From: Candidatus Pelagibacterales bacterium
GTDB taxonomy: Bacteria > Pseudomonadota > Alphaproteobacteria > Pelagibacterales > AG-422-B15
Reading direction: 5' to 3'
DNA: 33,229 nt
Assembly: GCA_029242795.1 (NCBI GenBank)
Contig: JAQWTH010000044.1
Coordinates: forward strand, 1 to 33,229
In this document: one piece after another, positions 16,702 to 25,572 of the stretch
Numbering within the stretch: the first letter of the stretch is position 1
Layout: each line of letters begins with the position of its first letter
The notes under the pieces: model-generated
What the model saw: only the letters and a program-made list of their open reading frames with translations
Databases searched by the model: none
What the model was told of the DNA's origin: nothing
Program-made: the position numbers and the translations under genes

Positions 16702-19104
16702 ATGCCAATAATTAAATATTTTTTATATCTATTAGTTGCTGTTCTTTTATTTATTTCAGTAGGAGTGGTTATATTAGATAGAGGTTTCTTTTCTGAGTCT
16801 TTAGGACCAGGTGAAATTCAGGGGAAAATAAATACTTCTGAGTTTGTAGAAAATAAAACTGAAAATTATAAAAATGCTGCAAAATCTATAAATGGAAATA
16901 ACGAAAAACAAATTTTATTTGGTGATCTCCATGTTCATTCTACATTTTCATTAGATGCCCATCAGATGAGCTTGCCCATTGTTGGTGGAGTGGGAGTTCA
17001 TCCAGTCGCTGATGCATGTGACTTTGCTAGACACTGTTCCGCTCTTGATTTTTGGTCGATCAATGATCATGCGGAAAGTCTTACTCCTAAGAGATGGAAA
17101 GAAACAAAAGAGACTATACGAAAATGTAATCAGCTTAATGTTGATAAAGATAACCCAGATTGTGTAGCTTTTCTTGGTTGGGAATGGACTCAGGTTGGTG
17201 CTAATCGTGGTACTCACTGGGGGCATCACAATGTTATTTTGGCTGAAGAAGAAGAAGCCTTAGTTCCAGCAAGACCAATTGCATCACAAAGTATCGCACG
17301 CCAAGTATTAGGAAACGCACCTGACTGGCCAAATGTATCGTATGCATTTATTGATATGAAGAATTTCAAAAGATATCTTGATTTTAATAATTATGTTTCA
17401 GAGATTTTAGATACCCCAATCTGTGAGAGAGGGGTGCCATCAAAAGATCTTCCATTAAATTGTAGTGAGGACGCATTAACTCCACTTGGTTTAGCCAATA
17501 AAGTAAATGAATATGACAGTGATTATATCATTATTCCACACGGACAAACATGGGGACTTTATACGCCTAAAGGTTATACCTTGGACAAGGGATTAGAGCT
17601 TTCAAAACAATATCCACATCAATTTGATCTACTAGAGATTCACTCTGGCCATGGAAATAGTGAAGAATATAGATCTTGGCGCGCAAGTACGGTGACTAGA
17701 GAGTCGGAGGTTGTTGTTGATACAATGATTAATGTTCGAGATGTGACAGAATTAGACTTTAAAACTGGAACTCTAATAGCCACAGTAGATGGGAAAGAAA
17801 GATCAATTGATTTTGGGACTCAATCATGTCCACAGCCATCAGATAATTACACACCACAATGTTGGAAGTTGGGAGAAGTTATTTATGAAAGATGCATAGA
17901 AGCTGGTGTTAATGAAAAAGAATGTGAAGAACGTAAGCTTAAGACACAACAAATTGTTGTAGACCGAGGACGAACAGGAATAAATGCTGTTTCAAATTTA
18001 ACAGAGAGAGACAAGTTAGACTCTGGTCAGTGTCGTGATTGTTTTTCCCCTGCAATGAATTATGTTCCTGGTGGAAGTGCTCAGTACGGCATGGCTCTTA
18101 CAAAGTTTAACGATGACGGCTCTAAGCATCGATTTAAATATGGTTTTATTTCATCTAGTGATAATCATCAGGCTGCTCCTGGTTCAGGTTATAAAGAATT
18201 ATTTCATACGAGTGTTGATGGTGTTGGGCCACAAAAAGAGTTATTTGATAAATTTTTACATATGGAGTCTTACACTATAGGTGATGAAAATATAAACCCC
18301 GTGGAAGAAGCATACTTATCTGATGATCAACCAATTGATTTTGATCTAACAAAACTAAATCTAGGATTTAACTCGATTGAATGGGAGCGACAAAGATCAT
18401 TCTTTCAAACCGGTGGATTAGCCGCTGTACATTCTGAAGGAAGGTCAAAAGAAGAAATTTGGGACGCTTTCAAGAGACATGAAACTTATGCAACAAGTGG
18501 TCCTAGAATTCTACTTTGGTTTGATCTTGTGAATAATGAAGATAGTACAAATGGAAAATCACCCATGGGCTCTCTTGTAGAAATGAATTATAACCCTGAA
18601 TTTGAAGTTAGAGCCATGGGATCATATGTTCAAAAAAGTGGATGCCCAGAAGATGCCTATTTAGCACTTGGAGAAGATCGTGTGAATGAGCTTTGCTATA
18701 ACGAATGTTATAATCCATCCGATGAACGCAAGAAGATAACAAGAATTGAGGTTATTAGAGTTTGGCCACAAGAGTATATTAATCAACCAATAGATGAAAG
18801 AATTGAAGATACATGGTTAGTTTACGATTGTGATGCTGATGAAATTGGATGCAGATTTACTTTTACTGATCCAGATTTCTCAAATATGCAATCTGATGTT
18901 AGTTATTATGCAAGAGCAATAGAAGAGTCATCACCCATTATAAATGTAAAGGGAGCTCACTGTATATTTGACGAAGAAGGCAATTGCTCTGAATTTAAAA
19001 TATGTACTCAAGATTTCAAAAATCCACGTGACCTTGAGGCTTGCACTAGCATTGATGAGCCAAGAGCCTGGTCATCTCCTATTTATCTAAATTATAAATC
19101 CTAA
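16702..19104 (+). CDS. DUF3604 family exported protein (PHP-like metal site)
   Basis: The 800-residue protein has an N-terminal signal/anchor helix (about 4-26), so it is exported. The DUF3604 core begins with FGDLHVHSTFSLDA (73-86; H77, H79). Further likely metal ligands are SINDH (H123), GTHWGHHN, IPHGQTWG, EIHSGHGN and SSSDNH, arranged like a PHP-fold phosphoesterase. Many cysteines in the second half suggest periplasmic disulfides. ATG at 16702, after AGGGAAA, is preferred over the upstream in-frame TTG at 16651. No experimental function for DUF3604 is known to me. It is divergent from the PPIase-HupE/UreJ pair, which suggests a shared locus. Confidence 0.87.
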   Translation: MPIIKYFLYLLVAVLLFISVGVVILDRGFFSESLGPGEIQGKINTSEFVENKTENYKNAAKSINGNNEKQILFGDLHVHSTFSLDAHQMSLPIVGGVGVHPVADACDFARHCSALDFWSINDHAESLTPKRWKETKETIRKCNQLNVDKDNPDCVAFLGWEWTQVGANRGTHWGHHNVILAEEEEALVPARPIASQSIARQVLGNAPDWPNVSYAFIDMKNFKRYLDFNNYVSEILDTPICERGVPSKDLPLNCSEDALTPLGLANKVNEYDSDYIIIPHGQTWGLYTPKGYTLDKGLELSKQYPHQFDLLEIHSGHGNSEEYRSWRASTVTRESEVVVDTMINVRDVTELDFKTGTLIATVDGKERSIDFGTQSCPQPSDNYTPQCWKLGEVIYERCIEAGVNEKECEERKLKTQQIVVDRGRTGINAVSNLTERDKLDSGQCRDCFSPAMNYVPGGSAQYGMALTKFNDDGSKHRFKYGFISSSDNHQAAPGSGYKELFHTSVDGVGPQKELFDKFLHMESYTIGDENINPVEEAYLSDDQPIDFDLTKLNLGFNSIEWERQRSFFQTGGLAAVHSEGRSKEEIWDAFKRHETYATSGPRILLWFDLVNNEDSTNGKSPMGSLVEMNYNPEFEVRAMGSYVQKSGCPEDAYLALGEDRVNELCYNECYNPSDERKKITRIEVIRVWPQEYINQPIDERIEDTWLVYDCDADEIGCRFTFTDPDFSNMQSDVSYYARAIEESSPIINVKGAHCIFDEEGNCSEFKICTQDFKNPRDLEACTSIDEPRAWSSPIYLNYKS

Positions 19105-19107
19105 TTT

Positions 19108-19130
19108 TATAAAATTTCCCAGATTTTATA
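19108..19130 (+). terminator. Weak AT-rich hairpin after the DUF3604 gene
   Basis: TATAAAAT (19108-19115) and ATTTTATA (19123-19130) are perfect complements with a 7-base loop TTCCCAG, beginning 4 bases after the stop. The following sequence, GATTTTCTGT, is only a weak U-tract. The stem is all A/T, so stability is low and the call is tentative. Confidence 0.3.
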
Positions 19131-19239
19131 GATTTTCTGTCACTTCATTGTACCTGTCAGTCTGGCAATAATACTCCATTGAGAAACATCTCTTTTGAAA
19201 AGAATATTAACCCAAAGTTTAATCATGGAGATCAATAAA

Positions 19240-20517
19240 ATGAAAAAAATATTATCATTTTTAATTATAATTTTGCCTTTATTTTCTTCTCCCGCTTTTG
19301 CTGGGGTTGATGCTGAGGTTGCGTATATATTTAATACATTTTCTTTTTTAGTATGTGGATTTTTAGTCATGTGGATGGCGGCAGGATTTTGCATGCTAGA
19401 GTCAGGGCTTGTTACAACGAGGAGTGTATCAACGATTGCAGCAAAAAATATTGGTAAATTTGCGATAGTATCAATTGTTTTTTATTTCTTTGGTTACAAT
19501 CTAGGATATGGAATTCCAGAAGGAGGATATATTGGAAACTTCTCTATGTGGACGGACTCATCATCTTTGGAGCAGGGGTATTCAGGTGCATCTGACTGGT
19601 TTTTTCAAACCCTCTTTGTATGTGCAACATGCTCAATAGTTTCTGGTGCAGTTGCAGAACGAATTAAAATTTGGCCTTTCTTTTTATTTGCAGCCATCCT
19701 TGGTGGTATTATTTATCCAATTCAAATGGGATGGGAATGGGGCGGAGGATGGCTTGACGCTCTAGGTTTTGCTGACTTTGCAGGATCTACGCTAGTTCAC
19801 GCATGTGGAGGTGCAGCCGCTCTTGCAGGAATTATGCTTCTCGGACCTCGAATTGGCAGATACAGCAATGATGGATCTGTTCAATCAATGGAACCATTTG
19901 CAGCTTCTTCAATTCCACTTGTTGCCCTTGGAACATTTATTCTATGGATGGGGTGGTTTGGCTTTAATGGAGGTTCCCAATTAGCTCTTGGCTCCTATGA
20001 AGATGCTTCAGCAATGTCTACTATATTTGTAAATACTCAGCTAGCAGCATGTGGTGGATGTCTTGCGGCAGCAATTGTGACGAGATTAGTGGGTGGTAAA
20101 ACTGATGTTGTAATGATGTTAAATGGTTGTTTAGCTGGCCTAGTCTCAATTACAGCGGAGCCACTTATGCCATCACCAATTTTAGCAATTATCATTGGCG
20201 CAGTAGGCGGAATCATCATGTATATTGGAACAAATTTTCTTAACAGTATGAAATTGGACGATGTTGTTGGGGCAATTCCTGTTCATATGTTCGCAGGAAT
20301 ATGGGGAACATTAATCGTTCCACTTTCAAATCCTGATACATCATATGTAACTCAATTTATTGGTGTTGCATCGGTCATTGCCTTTGTTTTCATTTTTTCT
20401 TATGTAGTTTTACTAATAATTAAAAGCATTTTTGGTTTAAGAATTAGTGAAGAAGCTGAGAAGCTTGGAACAGATAAATCTGAGGTAGGAGTTGTTGCTT
20501 ATTCAATCAGAGACTAG
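19240..20517 (+). CDS. amt: Ammonium transporter Amt
   Basis: From ATG 19240 the protein has 425 residues. A cleavable signal (about 1-21, ending SSPAFA) is followed by 11 membrane helices, the bacterial Amt topology. The twin pore histidines are H187 (in DFAGSTLVHACGG) and H349 (in GAIPVHMFAGIWGT). The cytosolic tail is EEAEKLGTDKSEVGVVAYS. An in-frame start at 19195 is rejected because the signal peptide begins at 19240, with GGAG placed nine bases upstream. No glnK/PII gene is adjacent, unlike the usual glnK-amtB pair. A strong terminator follows. The role is scavenging ammonium at low concentration. Confidence 0.95.
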   Translation: MKKILSFLIIILPLFSSPAFAGVDAEVAYIFNTFSFLVCGFLVMWMAAGFCMLESGLVTTRSVSTIAAKNIGKFAIVSIVFYFFGYNLGYGIPEGGYIGNFSMWTDSSSLEQGYSGASDWFFQTLFVCATCSIVSGAVAERIKIWPFFLFAAILGGIIYPIQMGWEWGGGWLDALGFADFAGSTLVHACGGAAALAGIMLLGPRIGRYSNDGSVQSMEPFAASSIPLVALGTFILWMGWFGFNGGSQLALGSYEDASAMSTIFVNTQLAACGGCLAAAIVTRLVGGKTDVVMMLNGCLAGLVSITAEPLMPSPILAIIIGAVGGIIMYIGTNFLNSMKLDDVVGAIPVHMFAGIWGTLIVPLSNPDTSYVTQFIGVASVIAFVFIFSYVVLLIIKSIFGLRISEEAEKLGTDKSEVGVVAYSIRD

Positions 20518-20533
20518 TTAGTTCCTCTTAATT

Positions 20534-20567
20534 AACCCTTCAGCAAATTTTGTTGAAGGGTTTTTTT
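20534..20567 (+). terminator. Rho-independent terminator of amt
   Basis: The stem AACCCTTCA (20534-20542) pairs with TGAAGGGTT (20554-20562). It extends inward through G-T, C-G and A-T pairs to a tiny loop, and is followed by a run of T to 20567. It begins 16 bases after the amt stop. It is the only textbook intrinsic terminator seen in the window. Confidence 0.9.
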
Positions 20568-20607
20568 ATTTTGATTTTTTTTATATTCCTAATACAGTCT
20601 TTTCTTA

Positions 20608-21558
20608 ATGGAAAATCATGCACATAAATTTGAAAAAAAGAAGTCAGGGGTATTCTTTTTTAAATCCTCAAGCCCATTTGAGTTTCATCACATATTAAAT
20701 GGTATAGATATAGAGCCTAAAGAGGAAATTTATGGCTCACTTATTTTTCCTGAAAATGTGAAACTTCCATGTCCTGCTGTAATCGCTGTTCATGGTAGTG
20801 CTGGATTAAGAGGAAATCATCATGACCACATTGTTAATCTGTTAGAAGCTGGAATTGCTGTTTTTAGAATTCATAGCTTTGAAGCAAGAGGTTTAATTTC
20901 GATTATTGAAGACCAAATGAGAGTGACTTTAGCCACAATGATTACGGACTCATTCCGTGCATTGTCTATGTTAAATCAACATCCTGATATAGATCCAAAT
21001 AAAATTGGAATTATGGGTTGGAGCCTTGGAGGTAGTACATCTTTTTATTCTGCTTGGTCTCCAATAGTCAAAGCTTTGACTTTAGGAGATGAAAAATTTT
21101 CAGCTCATCTTCCACTTTATCCTGGAACCCATATCAAACCCGAAATCAATGAATGGACTGATGCTCCAATGAAAATTTTATGTGGAGATGCAGATGATTA
21201 TACTCCAACTAGTCTTGTCAAAAATATTCTTGAATATATTAAACCAGCTAAATCAAATATAGATCTTATTACCTATCCAGATGCTCATCACTCTTTTGAT
21301 TCTATCGATCCAATAGAGTTTATTCCTTATGCCATTAGACTTACTGAAAAGTTCGCAGTTATTGATAAAAATACTAATCTAACATTCACCTTAGATGATG
21401 GAACTGTAATACCTTGTGATGATGCTGAAGGCCGCATGAATCTCATTAAAGCAGTCCCAGGCATAATGGGTGCTCATGCAGGCTGCAATTGGGAAGCTCG
21501 ACGTCAGTGTCATAAAGATGTTATTTCCTTCTTCAAAAAAGAATTTTTAAACTCATAA
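20608..21558 (+). CDS. Dienelactone hydrolase-family alpha/beta hydrolase
   Basis: This 316-residue protein has no signal peptide and is presumably cytosolic. The oxyanion region is AVHGSAGLRGN (60-70), and the nucleophile is S139 in IMGWSLGG. The likely acid is D194 in LCGDADDYTP and the histidine H227 or H228 in YPDAHHSFD. This spacing fits the dienelactone hydrolase family, whose members hydrolyse lactones and esters. The substrate is unknown. It stands alone between the amt terminator and the umuD promoter, so it is probably a single-gene unit. Confidence 0.85.
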   Translation: MENHAHKFEKKKSGVFFFKSSSPFEFHHILNGIDIEPKEEIYGSLIFPENVKLPCPAVIAVHGSAGLRGNHHDHIVNLLEAGIAVFRIHSFEARGLISIIEDQMRVTLATMITDSFRALSMLNQHPDIDPNKIGIMGWSLGGSTSFYSAWSPIVKALTLGDEKFSAHLPLYPGTHIKPEINEWTDAPMKILCGDADDYTPTSLVKNILEYIKPAKSNIDLITYPDAHHSFDSIDPIEFIPYAIRLTEKFAVIDKNTNLTFTLDDGTVIPCDDAEGRMNLIKAVPGIMGAHAGCNWEARRQCHKDVISFFKKEFLNS

Positions 21559-21578
21559 TTTATTTAGATTCTAAAGTG

Positions 21579-21607
21579 TTGACTCCAAGATTGAGCAGTG
21601 CAATAAT
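21579..21607 (+). promoter_or_regulatory. umuDC promoter (-35/-10)
   Basis: TTGACT (21579-21584) and AATAAT (21602-21607) each match the sigma-70 consensus in five of six positions and are separated by exactly 17 bases. The -10 ends two bases before the SOS box, so the predicted start of transcription lies inside the operator. Confidence 0.75.
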
Positions 21608-21609
21608 AA

Positions 21610-21624
21610 GAACAAAACAAGAAC
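21610..21624 (+). promoter_or_regulatory. SOS box (alphaproteobacterial LexA operator) of umuDC
   Basis: GAAC (21610-21613), seven bases AAAACAA, then GAAC (21621-21624) is an exact match to the direct-repeat GAAC-N7-GAAC LexA operator of alphaproteobacteria. It lies right after the -10 and 17 bases before the umuD start, where a bound LexA would block RNA polymerase. LexA itself is not in the window. Confidence 0.85.
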
Positions 21625-21641
21625 AAATTAGTATTTAATCA

Positions 21642-22049
21642 ATGTTATTAACCTTTTACAAAGAGGGTGTGGAATGTGGATTTCCATCTCCAGCCAGAGA
21701 TTTTACCGAGAGCTCTATAGATTTAAATGAAGAGCTGATTCATCGCCCCAACTCAACTTTTGTCGTTAGAGCACGTGGCCATTCAATGATTGATGCAGGC
21801 ATATCACCTGGTGATTTAATCATCGTTGATCGAAGTTTAAAGCCACGTCATGGATCAGTAATAGTTGCAGTATTAGATGGAGAACTCAGTATTAAGACTC
21901 TTAGTATAAAAAGTAAAAATGATATTTTATTGCAATCAGCAAATAAAAATTATGAGGATGTTCATGTTTCAGAAGAAATGGATTTTATGATTTGGGGTAT
22001 CTGTACATACGTAATTCATGATTTGAAGAAACTTAATTCTTCTTTATGA
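21642..22049 (+). CDS. umuD: UmuD-like S24-family self-cleaving SOS protein
   Basis: This 135-residue member of the LexA/UmuD peptidase family self-cleaves when stimulated by RecA filaments; the product UmuD' joins UmuC as DNA polymerase V. The cleavage site is C12-G13 in [11 protein letters not shown]. The catalytic serine is S48 in GHSMIDAGI and the lysine K85 in LSIKTL. Spacings (36 and 37 residues) are identical to E. coli C24/S60/K97. An in-frame stop (TAA, 21636-21638) lies directly upstream, so the arm before the cleavage site is truly only 12 residues, half that of E. coli. It overlaps umuC by 4 bases (ATGA). Confidence 0.93.
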   Translation: MLLTFYKEGVECGFPSPARDFTESSIDLNEELIHRPNSTFVVRARGHSMIDAGISPGDLIIVDRSLKPRHGSVIVAVLDGELSIKTLSIKSKNDILLQSANKNYEDVHVSEEMDFMIWGICTYVIHDLKKLNSSL

Positions 22050-23305
22050 AAAAAAAAATTTTTGCACTTATAGACTGTAATGCATTTTACGTTTCTTGTG
22101 AAAGAGTGTTCAATCCAAAGTTAAATAATAAACCTGTCGTGGCACTGTCCAATAATGATGGTTGTATTATTGCTAGATCTAAAGAAGCAAAAGCTCTTGG
22201 CATCAAGATGGGAGTTCCACTTTTTAAAGTTAAAGACATTGTAGAAAGAGAAAATGTAATTGTATTTTCATCTAACTACACTTTGTATGCAGATATGTCA
22301 CGTCGAGTTATGAACATAATATCTGAGTTTGCTCCAAGTATTGAAGTTTATTCAATTGATGAAGCGTTTATTGAACTAACCAATATGAATGTAGACTATG
22401 AGTCTTATGTTCGTCAGATGAGAAAAGTAATTTTACAGTATACAGGTATTCCAGTTAGTATTGGAGTTGCATCAACAAAAACTTTAACAAAGGTAGCAAA
22501 TCATATTGCCAAAGATGATGAGTCTTTAGAAGGTGTGTGTTCACTGGTTGAGCATGAGAATTTAGATCAAGTTTTAGAAGATACCAACGTCGCAGATATA
22601 TGGGGAGTTGGACGACAGCTATCTAAAAAATTAATAGCGAATGGCATATTTAATGCCAAACTATTGAAAAATTGTGAAGACGCATGGGTTCGCAAAATGA
22701 TGAGCGTTAATGGATTAAAAACAGTATCTGAATTAAGAGAGATATCTTGTCTAGATTTGGAGGAAACTTCTGCTACTCGAAAAAGCTGTTGTACGACAAG
22801 ATCATTTGGAAAACCATTGGTAAACCTTGATGATATAGAGCAAGCAGTTACCACGTTTGCTCGTCGTGCGACAGAGAGAATTAGAGGTGAAAATTTAACC
22901 GCTTCTACAGTCTCTGTTTTCTTAAGAACAAATCCTTTTGATAGAAATCGTTATTATTCAAATAGTTCAACTACAACATTGAGTTATCCAACTTATGATA
23001 CAATGCAGATAGTTAAGATAGCCTTGCAGTTAACTAAAATAATTTTTCGAGAAAATTATAAGTACAAGAAGGCAGGCGTTTTATTAAGTGGGTTTTATGA
23101 AAAAGGTACTGAAACAAAAGATTTATTTTCTGAGGCAAGATATAGATCACCAAAATTGATGTCTGCAGTTGATCAAATTAATGAGCGTTATGGGAGTGAT
23201 ACAATTCAAATAGCAACAGAATGTCAGATAGGCAAATGGAAACAAAAGAGAAAGAATTGTACTCAGAGTTATACAACTCAACTGGATAACGTTTTATTGA
23301 TTTAA
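22046..23305 (+). CDS. umuC: Translesion DNA polymerase V catalytic subunit UmuC
   Basis: This 419-residue Y-family polymerase is of normal UmuC length. The first metal-binding aspartate is D10 in [14 protein letters not shown], with the steric-gate tyrosine Y15. The [10 protein letters not shown] motif gives D105/E106. The little-finger domain follows, with an extended C-terminal tail ([12 protein letters not shown]). It bypasses DNA lesions at the cost of mutation, together with cleaved UmuD and RecA. It is translationally coupled to umuD by the ATGA overlap and shares its SOS control. Its 3' end overlaps the convergent hydrolase gene by 12 bases. Confidence 0.95.
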   Translation: MKKKIFALIDCNAFYVSCERVFNPKLNNKPVVALSNNDGCIIARSKEAKALGIKMGVPLFKVKDIVERENVIVFSSNYTLYADMSRRVMNIISEFAPSIEVYSIDEAFIELTNMNVDYESYVRQMRKVILQYTGIPVSIGVASTKTLTKVANHIAKDDESLEGVCSLVEHENLDQVLEDTNVADIWGVGRQLSKKLIANGIFNAKLLKNCEDAWVRKMMSVNGLKTVSELREISCLDLEETSATRKSCCTTRSFGKPLVNLDDIEQAVTTFARRATERIRGENLTASTVSVFLRTNPFDRNRYYSNSSTTTLSYPTYDTMQIVKIALQLTKIIFRENYKYKKAGVLLSGFYEKGTETKDLFSEARYRSPKLMSAVDQINERYGSDTIQIATECQIGKWKQKRKNCTQSYTTQLDNVLLI

Positions 23306-24235
23306 ATTTTTAGATAAAAAACTCTCAAACACGTTAACAATTTTATCTGGTATTTTAGCGCTCCCACCATGCCCACCGGTAAACATAAAGACGTCAGCAT
23401 CATTATTTATTTTAATGATAGCTCGTACTGAGTCAGGAGAGACTTCTGTATCATCATCGGCATAGGCAATATGAAATGGTATTTTATTTTTTGAAAAAGC
23501 TTCGTAGATATATGTGTAGTTTTTGGGAAAAAGATTTCTTGAGGCTGAAAGAAGGGCGTGTTCGGTTCCAGGTAGACTTAATTGATTAATATATTTTTCA
23601 ATAAAGTCTTCATTAATAGATTCATCTTTATTCCATTCAAGAGCTCTTTTTTTGATTAATGGTAATCCAAAAAATCGCATCATCATTTCTCCAATAATAG
23701 GAACATTTAGAATTTTAAAAATATTATTATCAATGTGAACAACTGGAACTTGTATTCCTACAGCCAATGAACGATCAATATGATTATTTGAATATTGGAT
23801 CGCGATAGGTGCTCCCATTGAAACTCCATAAAGTATAAATTTATCAATTTTTAAATGATTAAGAAGCTCATCAAGCTGTAATTGATAAACATCCATAGAA
23901 TATTTTATTTTAGGACGATCTGAGTAGCCTCGACCAAACTGGTCATAACATATCACCCAATAATTTAATTCACTAAGGTGCTGACAAAACTCTGAGTAGC
24001 CTTCAGATGGAAGTGTTCCACCATGAATTACAATAATAGGTATATTTTTTTTTGAGCCAAATTCTTTATATGCAGTCAACCCATTCGTTAATTTAACAAA
24101 CTCATAATTTGAAGAATTTTGATATTCTAAGAGATTTCCACTTTCACGGTTCATCAAATTGTACATTAGATAGGCTAGAATTATAAATATTAAGAGAGTA
24201 ATGAGTACAAATTGATAAAACATATTCATTTTCAA
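23294..24235 (-). CDS. Membrane-anchored alpha/beta hydrolase
   Basis: The 313-residue protein has an N-terminal hydrophobic anchor (about 5-27), then an alpha/beta hydrolase fold. It shows VIHGG (69-73) for the oxyanion site, [10 protein letters not shown] (97-106), nucleophile S139 in YGVSMGAP, a likely acid in YADDDTEVS and the histidine in FTGGHGGS. Start ATG 24235 is used; ATG codons at 24229 and 24223 are also possible. Substrate cannot be inferred; the family includes esterases, lipases and haloalkane-type enzymes. The catalytic domain is probably on the periplasmic side of the membrane. Confidence 0.8.
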   Translation of the reverse strand: MKMNMFYQFVLITLLIFIILAYLMYNLMNRESGNLLEYQNSSNYEFVKLTNGLTAYKEFGSKKNIPIIVIHGGTLPSEGYSEFCQHLSELNYWVICYDQFGRGYSDRPKIKYSMDVYQLQLDELLNHLKIDKFILYGVSMGAPIAIQYSNNHIDRSLAVGIQVPVVHIDNNIFKILNVPIIGEMMMRFFGLPLIKKRALEWNKDESINEDFIEKYINQLSLPGTEHALLSASRNLFPKNYTYIYEAFSKNKIPFHIAYADDDTEVSPDSVRAIIKINNDADVFMFTGGHGGSAKIPDKIVNVFESFLSKNLNQ

Positions 24236-24268
24236 TAAAATTTAGATCCAATTGTTAGTTGCTTAAGA

Positions 24269-24317
24269 ACCTTCATTTTGCTAGCATAAATACCTTATAA
24301 CAAAAATAAAGAAGGTA
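24269..24317 (+). promoter_or_regulatory. livK leader with two anti-Shine-Dalgarno segments
   Basis: The ribosome-binding site region is GAAGGTA (24311-24317), eight bases before the binding-protein ATG. Upstream, ACCTTC (24269-24274) and TACCTT (24291-24296) are each complementary to it over six bases. Either could mask it if transcribed. The stems are short and the transcription start is unknown, so regulation is only a possibility. Confidence 0.25.
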
Positions 24318-24324
24318 ATTAATA

Positions 24325-25536
24325 ATGAAAAAATCAATATTTACAGTTCTATTAGGAGCTTCTCTGATAGCACTGATTACTGGTTGCTCACAACAAAAAG
24401 AAGAAGTGGCAGCTAGTGACATAAATGTGGGAATTATTCTTGGTTTCACAGGACCAATTGAGTCTTTGACGCCAACAATGGCATCTTCCGCAGAAATGGC
24501 TTTTAAAGAAGCAACTGATGCAGGAGTACTTAATGGATCAACTTTAAATCCTGTTAGAGCTGACTCAACTTGTATAGACGCTGCCGCAGCAACATCTGCT
24601 GCTGAGAGACTCGTTACAGCTGATAATGTTGCAGCAATCATGGGTGCTGACTGTTCAGGTGTTACTACTGCAATTGCAAACAATGTTGCTGTGCCAAATG
24701 GTGTTACAATAATTTCACCATCCGCAACATCACCTGCGCTAACTACAATTGAAGATAAAGGATTTTTCTTTAGAACAGCACCATCTGATGCTCGTCAAGG
24801 ACAGGTTCTTGCTCAAGTTGTAATGGATAGAGGAATTAAAAAACTGGCAGTTACTTATACAAACAATGATTACGGTAAAGGTTTGTCAGATAGTTTCGTA
24901 GGTGCATTCAAATCTATGGGTGGAGAAGTAACTATTGAAGTTCCTCACGAAGATGGAAAAGCTGATTACTCTGCTGAAGTAAGTACTTTATCAGCTTCAG
25001 GTGCTGAAGAGCTTGCTGTTCTTGGTTATGTTGACCAAGGTGGAAAAGGCATTATCCAAAACTCTCTTGATACAGGCGCATTCTCAAGGTTTATTTTAGC
25101 TGACGGAATGATCGGTCAAAGCTTGATTGATAACGTTGATGGTGATCTGACTGGTACATTCGGTACTTTACCTGGAAATGAATCAGATGGAGCTGCAATG
25201 TTTATTAAAATGGCAAGTGCAAATGGTATTCCTGGTGATGGACCATTTGAACAAGAATCGTATGATGCCGCTGCTTTAATTGTTCTTGCGATGCAAGCTG
25301 GTGGATCTGCTGATAGAGCCACTATTGCAAAAAATGTAATGGGAGTTGCAAATGCTCCTGGAACAGAAATTCTTCCAGGCGAATTAGCAAAAGCTATTAA
25401 CCTTCTTAAAGATGGTAAAGAAGTAAATTATCAAGGAGCGACAAATGTTGAGTTTTCTGATGTTGGTGAAGCATCAGGATCTTATAAGGAGCTAGAAATA
25501 GGTTCTGGTAAGTTCAATACAATTCGAGTTAGATAA
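24325..25536 (+). CDS. livK: Branched-chain amino acid ABC transporter substrate-binding lipoprotein
   Basis: The 403-residue protein has a lipoprotein signal (LIALITGCS, Cys21) and a Peripla_BP_6 fold. VGIILGFTGP opens the mature domain, and further family segments are VRADSTC, AIMGADCSG, TIISPSATSPAL and FRTAPSDARQGQVLA. It would deliver leucine/isoleucine/valine or a related solute to the LivHMGF complex encoded just downstream on the opposite strand. The binding pocket is not specific enough to name the ligand. GAAGG before the ATG is a good ribosome-binding site. The gene has its own promoter region, separate from the permease operon. Confidence 0.9.
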   Translation: MKKSIFTVLLGASLIALITGCSQQKEEVAASDINVGIILGFTGPIESLTPTMASSAEMAFKEATDAGVLNGSTLNPVRADSTCIDAAAATSAAERLVTADNVAAIMGADCSGVTTAIANNVAVPNGVTIISPSATSPALTTIEDKGFFFRTAPSDARQGQVLAQVVMDRGIKKLAVTYTNNDYGKGLSDSFVGAFKSMGGEVTIEVPHEDGKADYSAEVSTLSASGAEELAVLGYVDQGGKGIIQNSLDTGAFSRFILADGMIGQSLIDNVDGDLTGTFGTLPGNESDGAAMFIKMASANGIPGDGPFEQESYDAAALIVLAMQAGGSADRATIAKNVMGVANAPGTEILPGELAKAINLLKDGKEVNYQGATNVEFSDVGEASGSYKELEIGSGKFNTIRVR

Positions 25537-25543
25537 TTTTACC

Positions 25544-25572
25544 TGTAAGGCCTAGTTTATCTGGGCCTTACA
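25544..25572. terminator. Hairpin between livK and livM ends, possible bidirectional terminator
   Basis: TGTAAGGCC (25544-25552) and GGCCTTACA (25564-25572) form a perfect 9-bp stem with an 11-base loop, placed between the convergent ends. The right arm and part of the loop lie inside the livM coding end. No proper U-run follows in either direction, so it may terminate poorly or serve as an mRNA-stabilising hairpin for both transcripts. Confidence 0.5.

Noticed and set aside
19163-19184. Possible sigma-54 promoter upstream of amt (TGGCA followed by TTGAG)
   Set aside because: The -12 GC is not at the required distance from the -24 GG; the bases there are CC, so the core consensus fails.
24273-24683. 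Open frame on the minus strand inside livK (and similar antisense frames within ahcY, umuC, livM, livF and others)
   Set aside because: They lie opposite strongly recognisable genes, have no family motifs and no ribosome-binding site; they are frame shadows.
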